Shown in pieces: positions 57,685 through 64,000 of a DNA stretch of 64,000 bases. A program made the position numbers and the translations under genes. The stretch spans positions 1-64,000 of the forward strand of contig NZ_BLJU01000012.1 of assembly GCF_009932725.1 (NCBI RefSeq). Reading direction: 5' to 3'. The notes beneath the pieces are model-generated. The model saw only the letters and a program-made list of their open reading frames with translations. It ran no database searches and was not told the origin of the DNA. Position 1 is the stretch's first letter; every line of letters begins with the position of its first letter. This DNA comes from Pseudomonas yangonensis (GTDB taxonomy: Bacteria > Pseudomonadota > Gammaproteobacteria > Pseudomonadales > Pseudomonadaceae).

Positions 57685-60321
57685 ATGGCGGAAATAGATG
57701 CGCGCCTGCGTGAAGAGGTGCACCTGCTCGGCGAACTGCTCGGGCATACCATCTGCACCCAATTGGGCGATGAGTTTCTCGACAAGATCGAGCGCATACG
57801 CAAGGCCGCCAAGGCCGGCCGCAGTGGCTCTGCTGCTGGCTCCGAGCAGTTGAGCAGCACCCTGGGCGACCTCGGTGACGACGAGCTTCTGCCGGTGGCC
57901 CGTGCCTTCAACCAGTTCCTCAACCTGGCCAATATCGCCGAACAGCAACACCGCGTGCGCCGCCGCCGCTCAGGCGAACCCGAGCCTTTCGAGCTGCGCG
58001 TGCTGGACGAGTTGCTCGAGCGTCTGCTTGCCGAAGGGCAAAGCGGCGATGAACTGGCGCGCCAGCTGGCGCGTCTGGACATCGAACTGGTGCTGACCGC
58101 ACACCCCACCGAAGTGGCCCGACGGACCCTGATTCAGAAGTACGATGCCATCGCCGCGCAACTGACGGCGCTGGATCATAGCGATCTGTTGCCGGCCGAA
58201 CGTGAGCGCATCGCCCTGCGCCTGCAACGATTGATCGCCGAGGCCTGGCACACCGAGGAAATCCGCCGCAGCCGGCCCAGCCCGGTGGACGAGGCCAAGT
58301 GGGGCTTCGCCGTCATCGAACATTCGCTGTGGCAGGCCGTGCCGCAGTTCCTGCGCCGTGCCGATAAGAGCCTTGAGGCTGCCACCGGCTTGCGTCTGCC
58401 GCTGGAAGCTGCGCCGATTCGTTTCGCCTCGTGGATGGGCGGCGACCGTGACGGCAACCCCAATGTCACGGCGCGAGTGACGCGCGAGGTGCTGCTGTTG
58501 GCGCGCTGGATGGCGGCCGACCTTTATCTGCGCGATGTCGATAGTCTCGCCGCCGAGCTGTCGATGCAGCAGGCCAGCGATGAGCTGCGCGCACAGGTGG
58601 GCGACAGTGCCGAGCCTTACCGCGCCTTGCTCAAGCAACTGCGCGAGCGCCTGCGTGAGACGCGCAGCTGGGCGCAGCAGGCGCTGACGGCCGATATCGC
58701 CGCGGGGCCTTCGGTGTTGCAGGACAACCATGATCTGCTGGCGCCGCTGCAGCTGTGCTACCAGTCGCTGCACCAGTGCGGCATGGGCGTCATAGCCGAT
58801 GGCCCGTTGCTCGACTGCCTGCGCCGGGCCGCGACATTCGGCCTGTTCCTGGTGCGCCTCGATGTGCGCCAGGACTCTGCCCGGCACGCCGCGGCGCTGT
58901 CGGAAATTACCGATTACCTCGGTCTCGGTCGCTACGCCGAGTGGGATGAAGAGGCGCGCCTGAGTTTCCTCCAGCGTGAACTGGACAGCCGCCGTCCGCT
59001 ATTGCCGAGCGACTATCGCCCCTCGGCCGATACGGCCGAAGTGCTCGCCACCTGCCGTGAGGTGGCCGCTGCTCCCGCTGCCTCGCTGGGCTCCTACGTG
59101 ATCTCCATGGCCGGTGCCGCTTCCGATGTGCTGGCGGTGCAACTGCTGCTGAAGGAAGCCGGGTTGCGCCGTCCGATGCGCGTGGTGCCACTGTTTGAAA
59201 CCCTGGCTGACCTCGACCACGCCGGGCCGGTGATGGATCGTCTGCTGGGGTTGCCCGGTTATCGCGCGCGTCTGCATGGCCCGCAGGAAGTGATGATCGG
59301 TTATTCCGATTCGGCCAAGGATGCCGGTACCACCGCCGCTGCCTGGGCTCAGTACCGTGCTCAGGAGGAGCTGGTGCGCCTGTGCCGCGAGCATCAGGTC
59401 GAGTTGCTCCTGTTCCACGGTCGCGGTGGCACCGTGGGCCGTGGAGGCGGCCCGGCTCATGCGGCCATTCTGTCGCAACCGCCGGGTTCGGTGGCGGGAC
59501 GTTTCCGCACCACCGAACAGGGCGAGATGATCCGCTTCAAGTTCGGCCTGCCGGATATCGCCGAGCAGAACCTCAACCTGTATCTCGCGGCTGTGCTGGA
59601 AGCCACGTTGCTGCCGCCGCCGGCCCCGCAGCCGAGCTGGCGTACGATGATGGACCGCCTTGCCGACGTCGGCGTGAAGGCCTATCGCGGCGTGGTGCGC
59701 GAGCATCCGCAGTTCGTCGAGTATTTCCGCCAGGCCACGCCGGAGCAGGAGCTGGGGCGCCTGCCACTGGGCAGTCGGCCGGCCAAGCGGCGTGAAGGCG
59801 GTGTGGAGAGCCTGCGCGCGATCCCCTGGATCTTCGCCTGGACCCAGACGCGGCTGATGCTGCCGGCCTGGCTAGGCTGGGAGCAGGCGCTGGGGCAGGC
59901 GCTGAGAGGTGGCGATGCCGAGGTGTTGAAGGACATGCGCGAACACTGGCCGTTCTTCCGTACGCGCATCGACATGCTGGAGATGGTGCTGACCAAGGCC
60001 GACGCCAGCATCGCTGCCCTGTACGACGAGCGATTGGTCGAACCGGCGTTGCTGCCGCTGGGTGCGCAGTTACGCGACCTATTGTCGCAGGCCTGTGCTG
60101 CCGTACTCGAACTGACCGGGCAGTCGCGTCTGCTCGCGCACAACCCGGAGACCCTTGAATCGATCAGCGTGCGCAACACCTATCTCGACCCATTGCACCT
60201 GCTGCAGGCCGAGCTGCTGGCGCGCTGCCGGCAACGCGAACAGGCGCCGGAGAGCCCTCTGGAGCAGGCGCTGCTGGTCAGCGTGGCGGGTATCGCAGCG
60301 GGTTTGCGCAACACGGGTTGA
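57685..60321 (+). CDS. ppc: Phosphoenolpyruvate carboxylase
   Basis: Anaplerotic enzyme making oxaloacetate from PEP and bicarbonate. The 878-residue protein has [13 protein letters not shown] (catalytic His), [17 protein letters not shown], the second catalytic His in [16 protein letters not shown], and ends RNTG, the typical C-terminal tetrapeptide. The ATG follows GAAGGAG; longer open codons upstream are rejected. Monocistronic. Confidence 0.97.
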   Translation: MAEIDARLREEVHLLGELLGHTICTQLGDEFLDKIERIRKAAKAGRSGSAAGSEQLSSTLGDLGDDELLPVARAFNQFLNLANIAEQQHRVRRRRSGEPEPFELRVLDELLERLLAEGQSGDELARQLARLDIELVLTAHPTEVARRTLIQKYDAIAAQLTALDHSDLLPAERERIALRLQRLIAEAWHTEEIRRSRPSPVDEAKWGFAVIEHSLWQAVPQFLRRADKSLEAATGLRLPLEAAPIRFASWMGGDRDGNPNVTARVTREVLLLARWMAADLYLRDVDSLAAELSMQQASDELRAQVGDSAEPYRALLKQLRERLRETRSWAQQALTADIAAGPSVLQDNHDLLAPLQLCYQSLHQCGMGVIADGPLLDCLRRAATFGLFLVRLDVRQDSARHAAALSEITDYLGLGRYAEWDEEARLSFLQRELDSRRPLLPSDYRPSADTAEVLATCREVAAAPAASLGSYVISMAGAASDVLAVQLLLKEAGLRRPMRVVPLFETLADLDHAGPVMDRLLGLPGYRARLHGPQEVMIGYSDSAKDAGTTAAAWAQYRAQEELVRLCREHQVELLLFHGRGGTVGRGGGPAHAAILSQPPGSVAGRFRTTEQGEMIRFKFGLPDIAEQNLNLYLAAVLEATLLPPPAPQPSWRTMMDRLADVGVKAYRGVVREHPQFVEYFRQATPEQELGRLPLGSRPAKRREGGVESLRAIPWIFAWTQTRLMLPAWLGWEQALGQALRGGDAEVLKDMREHWPFFRTRIDMLEMVLTKADASIAALYDERLVEPALLPLGAQLRDLLSQACAAVLELTGQSRLLAHNPETLESISVRNTYLDPLHLLQAELLARCRQREQAPESPLEQALLVSVAGIAAGLRNTG

Positions 60322-60527
60322 GGGGCAGCTGGCGCTGGCCGATGCATGTCCGGTCAGCGCCACATGCCAGGTTCAGGGCGTCAGGAGGAGGTTTTTTATC
60401 CGACTTTTGGCGGCTTGTGCGCCTGGGGTGCGCTGTGTATCTTGAGCAGCCTTTTTGGCCGCTGCGGCTGCCGCACAACATTCAAGAGATTGGCCCCACG
60501 AGGCGAGTCCGACCGATTACTACATAA

Positions 60528-61193
<666 letters not shown>

Positions 61194-61221
61194 GTCCATC
61201 TCGCCAGCCGTCAGCGAAGCA

Positions 61222-61245
61222 GGGCCCCGAAAGGGGCCTTGGTCG
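61222..61245 (+). terminator. Terminator after adk
   Basis: GGCCCC-GAAA-GGGGCC hairpin with a stable GNRA-type loop, followed by a moderately T-rich stretch (TTGGTCGTTTA). Confidence 0.7.
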
Positions 61246-61362
61246 TTTATGGTACACGGAAAGGTTCTGCTGGCTCCGGGACAGGTGTCGGCTAGTATCG
61301 ATGGTGCAAGCCTCCGGCCTGCTCGGAGGCGTGTCGATAACCTATAAGGAAGAGGGCATTAA

Positions 61363-62136
61363 ATGACCGAGAAACGCATCTGGCTGGGCCTTGCGGTATC
61401 GCTGTTGAGCACTCCGCTGGTATTTGCCGAGACCGCCGCACAGGGCAGGACCGACTGTTCGGTCGCGCAATTCACCATGGGCTTGCGCTTCCAGCAGCAG
61501 TCCGCGGAGGTCCAGGCGCTGCAGCTGCAGGCTTACAACATCGCCACGGAGAAGCTCGACAAGGCCGTTGCTGCGGCAAAGGATCCGTCGAAGCTGGCCA
61601 TCGTCACCGACCTCGATGAAACCGTGATCGACAACAGCGCTCTGTTGGCCCGCGACCTGGCCAACTGTCACCAGTACGATGCCTGGGATACCTGGCTGCC
61701 CTGGGAGCGCGACGGCGCGCCGGAGCTGATTCCCGGCGCGAAGAAATTCCTCGAACACGCCGACAAGCTCGGCGTGACCATCCGCTACATCTCCGACCGT
61801 GCCGACGAGCAGAAGAAATACACCCTGGCCACCCTGACCAAGCTGGGCCTGCCGCAGGTGTCGGAAGACAGCGTGCTGCTGCTCGGCCCGCCCAAGGTCG
61901 AACGTCGCGCCATCGTCAGCGCCGATCACCAGATCGTCATGCTGCTGGGCGACACCCTGCACGACTTCGATGCGCGCTTTCGCAAGACGCCGCTCGATGC
62001 GCAGCGCAAGACCGTCGCCGACGAGGCCGGCAAGTGGGGCGTCGAGTGGATCGTGTTCCCCAACGCCGGCTATGGCACCTGGTCCAAGGCACCGCTCAAG
62101 GGCTGGGAGGCCGAGCCGGTGGTCGAGCCCTGGTAA
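61363..62136 (+). CDS. Class C acid phosphatase / 5'-nucleotidase, lipoprotein e(P4) family
   Basis: A 257-residue HAD-superfamily phosphatase. The signal peptide (about 1-22, ending VFA) has no lipobox Cys, so it is probably periplasmic and soluble rather than a lipoprotein. The HAD motif DLDETVIDN (nucleophile Asp83, acid Asp85) and the later GDTLHDFDARF are visible. Family members dephosphorylate nucleotides to supply nucleosides. AAGGAAGAG precedes the ATG. Its stop adjoins a hairpin repeat element. Confidence 0.9.
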   Translation: MTEKRIWLGLAVSLLSTPLVFAETAAQGRTDCSVAQFTMGLRFQQQSAEVQALQLQAYNIATEKLDKAVAAAKDPSKLAIVTDLDETVIDNSALLARDLANCHQYDAWDTWLPWERDGAPELIPGAKKFLEHADKLGVTIRYISDRADEQKKYTLATLTKLGLPQVSEDSVLLLGPPKVERRAIVSADHQIVMLLGDTLHDFDARFRKTPLDAQRKTVADEAGKWGVEWIVFPNAGYGTWSKAPLKGWEAEPVVEPW

Positions 62137-62140
62137 GAAC

Positions 62141-62220
62141 CTGTTCAAAGTCTGCTGCGCGTCGGCGCTGCCGCGTTAAAAACAGGCTCGCATTGCTCCA
62201 GCTCGCGAGACTTTGAGCAG
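62141..62220. repeat. Hairpin repeat element, copy 3 (80 bp, internally deleted)
   Basis: Terminal inverted repeats CTGTTCAAAGTCT and AGACTTTGAGCAG (12 of 13 pair). The left core GCGTTAAAAACAGGCTC matches copy 1, but the inner hairpin has been lost, apparently by deletion between GCTC direct repeats. Starts five bases after the acid phosphatase stop. Confidence 0.8.
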
Positions 62221-62289
62221 CCTCAAAGGGCGCCCGTCGGTCGCTCCTCGCACGCCGAGGGCCCTCATGGCGCTGGAAAAAAAACTGTC

Positions 62290-62314
62290 GAGCCGGTCTA
62301 ATGCCGGCTCTTTT
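62290..62314 (+). terminator. Terminator between the acid phosphatase gene and tsaB
   Basis: GAGCCGG and CCGGCTC form a 7-bp stem with a seven-base loop and TTTT tail, 21 bp before the tsaB start. Confidence 0.8.
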
Positions 62315-62334
62315 ACTTCAACCGTCCGAACGCA

Positions 62335-63018
62335 ATGACCACTCTCCTGGCCCTGGATACCGCCACCGAAGCCTGCTCCGTCGCGCTGCTGCATGACGGT
62401 CGTGTACTCAGCCACTACGAAGTTGCCCCGCGTCTGCATGCGCAGCGCCTGTTGCCGATGATCCAGCAACTGCTGGGTGATGCCGGTATCGCAGCTTCGG
62501 CGCTCGACGCGATCGCTTTCGGTCGTGGCCCCGGTGCCTTCACTGGCGTGCGCATCGCCATCGGCGTGGTGCAGGGCCTGGCCTTCGCCCTGGACAGGCC
62601 GGTGCTGCCGGTCTCCAACCTGGCCATGCTGGCCCAGCGTGCGTTGCGTGAACAGGGTACTACCCAGGTCGCCGCAGCGATCGATGCGCGTATGGATGAA
62701 GTCTATTGGGGCTGTTATCGCGCCGAGGCAGGCGAGATGCGTTTGCTCGGTCAGGAAGCGGTGCTGCCGCCCGAGCAGGCCGAAGCGCCGCGTGGTAGCG
62801 ATGGCGTATGGTTCGGCGCCGGTACGGGGTGGGGCACCTTTGCCACGCGTATCGCCCTCAAGCCCGCGAGCATGGACGGCAGCATGCTGCCGCATGCCGA
62901 AGATCTGCTGAGCCTGGCCCGTTTCGCCTGGGCGCGTGGCGAGGCTGTGCCGGCCGATCAGGCGCAGCCGGTGTACCTGCGCGATCAGGTCGCCACGCCG
63001 AAAGCGGCGCCAGCATGA
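62335..63018 (+). CDS. tsaB: tRNA threonylcarbamoyladenosine biosynthesis protein TsaB
   Basis: Non-catalytic ASKHA-fold partner of TsaD in t6A37 synthesis. The 227-residue protein has LALDTATEACSVAL, RGPGAFTGVRIAIGVVQGLA and the Pro-rich C-terminus typical of TsaB (YLRDQVATPKAA). No strong Shine-Dalgarno. Its stop overlaps the start of a doubtful 38-codon frame. Confidence 0.95.
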   Translation: MTTLLALDTATEACSVALLHDGRVLSHYEVAPRLHAQRLLPMIQQLLGDAGIAASALDAIAFGRGPGAFTGVRIAIGVVQGLAFALDRPVLPVSNLAMLAQRALREQGTTQVAAAIDARMDEVYWGCYRAEAGEMRLLGQEAVLPPEQAEAPRGSDGVWFGAGTGWGTFATRIALKPASMDGSMLPHAEDLLSLARFAWARGEAVPADQAQPVYLRDQVATPKAAPA

Positions 63019-63131
63019 CAGCTGGTCGGATGTTTGACGTCAAGAACATCCTGGCATTTGCCAAGTGCGGTGCCCGCCGCTACATTGCCAGCACTGCCCA
63101 CTGTTCAGCCGAGCCCACCGAGCAACCCTAG
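63015..63131 (+). CDS. Doubtful 38-residue frame overlapping the tsaB stop
   Basis: Begins at ATGA overlapping the tsaB stop and ends exactly one base before the ATG of the next gene. The sequence (MTAGRMFDVKNILAFAKCGA...) has no known domain, and no Shine-Dalgarno is evident. The exact fit between two genes is the only support. It may be a coupling peptide or chance. Confidence 0.25.
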   Translation: MTAGRMFDVKNILAFAKCGARRYIASTAHCSAEPTEQP

Positions 63132-63476
63132 ATGCGGATCGACGGTTATCTACCTTCCTACTCGCCAGATCGCGGCCCCCGTTCGGGGACTGCGGTCACG
63201 CCCTATCGCGAGGCGCAGCGGGAAGTCGAGGCCAGACGTGAAGTGCCGGCTGCTCCGGCCAGCAGTCAGGGGCTCGAGCAGGCTCCGCAGATCCGTCGTG
63301 TGCAGGCCAGCAGCAGTAATAGCGATAGCCTGCCGTCCCGCGCCCAGGACCTGGGTTATCAACAGCCCGCGCTGAGCAATCGTGCTGCTCAGGCGTTGGC
63401 CAGCTACAGCACCACCGCCGCCTACGCCAACGAGTACGATGCGCAGGAAGTACTCGGCCTCGATCTTTACGCGTAA
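63132..63476 (+). CDS. Conserved hypothetical protein (Ser/Ala-rich, disordered)
   Basis: A 114-residue protein of low complexity (PAAPASSQGLEQAPQ, ASSSNSDSLPS), probably largely disordered, with a possible ordered C-terminal part (YANEYDAQEVLGLDLYA). No signal peptide. I know similar genes at this position next to tsaB in other pseudomonads but no function. Shine-Dalgarno not evident. Confidence 0.65.
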   Translation: MRIDGYLPSYSPDRGPRSGTAVTPYREAQREVEARREVPAAPASSQGLEQAPQIRRVQASSSNSDSLPSRAQDLGYQQPALSNRAAQALASYSTTAAYANEYDAQEVLGLDLYA

Positions 63477-63529
63477 CTCCGTTCCATGGCGTGATTCGCG
63501 CCCCTCAGCCAGGTCCGTTACATAGATCG

Positions 63530-64000
63530 ATGAGCGTCGCGTTTCCCTATTTTCTTGGTTGTCCATCCTGGAGCGAAGCGGCCTGGCGCGCCACGCTCTA
63601 TCCGCAGGACACGCGGCCTACGGAGTTTCTTGGCCGCTATACCGAGGTGTTCAACGCGGTAGAAGGCAACACCACGTTCTATGCCAGGCCCAACGAGCAG
63701 ACGGTCGCCCGCTGGGCATTGGCGATGCCGGCGCACTTTCGTTTCTGCGCCAAGTTGCCGCGCGATATCAGCCACAGCGACGATCTCTGCCAGCAGCTCG
63801 ATGAGGTCGTGCAGTTCCGCCAGCTGCTGGCGCCGCTTGGCGCGCGGGTCGCGCCTTACTGGCTGCAACTGCCGGCCGCCTTTGGCCCTTCGCGGTTGGC
63901 CGAGCTTGTGGCGTTCATCGAGCAGTGGGGCGACTGGCCGCTGGCCGTCGAGGTGCGCCACCCGGAGTTCTTCGCCAAGGGTGATGCCGAGCGCGTGCTC
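63530..64000 (+). CDS. DUF72 (YecE-like) protein, truncated by the window edge
   Basis: The first 157 codons of a DUF72 protein: GCPSWSEAAWRATLYP, the FNAVEGNTTFYARP motif, ARWALAMPAHFRFCAKLPRDISH, and LAVEVRHPEFF. DUF72 proteins are TIM-barrel-like with no assigned reaction. The reading frame is still open at position 64000. The ATG follows the upstream gene by 53 bp without a strong Shine-Dalgarno. Confidence 0.85.
   Translation, partial: MSVAFPYFLGCPSWSEAAWRATLYPQDTRPTEFLGRYTEVFNAVEGNTTFYARPNEQTVARWALAMPAHFRFCAKLPRDISHSDDLCQQLDEVVQFRQLLAPLGARVAPYWLQLPAAFGPSRLAELVAFIEQWGDWPLAVEVRHPEFFAKGDAERVL

Overview
The window is a high-GC, tightly packed stretch of a Pseudomonas chromosome. Gene content and order (tadA, mltF, purL ... 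ffh-rpsP-rimM-trmD-rplS, xerD-dsbC-hom-thrC, a PspA/flotillin cluster, recJ, prfB-lysS, an lptF-like OmpA lipoprotein, ppc, adk, tsaB) match what I remember of P. aeruginosa from about PA3767 down to PA3684. Missing genes, intergenic REP palindromes and sequence divergence suggest another species, perhaps of the P. mendocina/oleovorans/alcaligenes group (inference). No tRNA, rRNA, CRISPR array, insertion sequence or prophage was seen.

Layout. 1-14.3 kb: a 7-bp tandem repeat abutting tadA, then mltF, purL, a REP-rich patch, a double-CDGSH iron-sulfur protein, a NIF3-like protein, an L,D-transpeptidase, two Nudix hydrolases, a gamma-carbonic-anhydrase-like protein, purT, an SGNH hydrolase, a CNNM/CorC protein and a CcsA-like membrane protein. 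14.4-18 kb: ffh and the rpsP-rimM-trmD-rplS translation operon. 18-25.5 kb: a frameshifted acyl-CoA thioesterase, a stand-alone MshEN-type protein, xerD, a DUF2790 protein, ohr, dsbC, hom and thrC.

25.7-39.5 kb holds the most interesting unit: nine co-directional genes, several overlapping. They encode an RHH-DUF2170 protein (YjfI-like), a PspA/IM30 protein, an NfeD/YqiJ-like membrane protein, a YqiK-type flotillin, a small TerB-like protein, a 1746-residue coiled-coil AAA+ ATPase, a rhomboid protease, a single-HKD phospholipase-D-type nuclease, and an SF1 helicase with a restriction-endonuclease-like tail. Two copies of the palindrome TTACATGTAA, 22 bp apart, sit in the promoter region, and the first protein carries what looks like a DNA-binding domain. 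I read this as one autoregulated membrane-stress/nucleic-acid-processing system. The function is inferred; homologous genes exist in other pseudomonads.

39.5-64 kb: a TPR-like membrane protein, yaeQ, recJ, a DapA-family aldolase/lyase, a YebE/TerB protein, a GMC oxidoreductase, prfB with its programmed frameshift, lysS, a TetR-led group (lipoprotein, DUF1704 metalloprotease-like protein, AIM24-like protein, lipoprotein hydrolase, small membrane protein), the OmpA/DUF4398 lipoprotein pair, ppc, adk, an e(P4)-type acid phosphatase, tsaB and the start of a DUF72 gene.

Repeats tie the window together. Three REP-like palindrome types recur between genes. A hairpin element of about 80-142 bp occurs three times (22.1, 55.4 and 62.1 kb); its stems covary between copies, and one copy sits in the loop of a transcription terminator.
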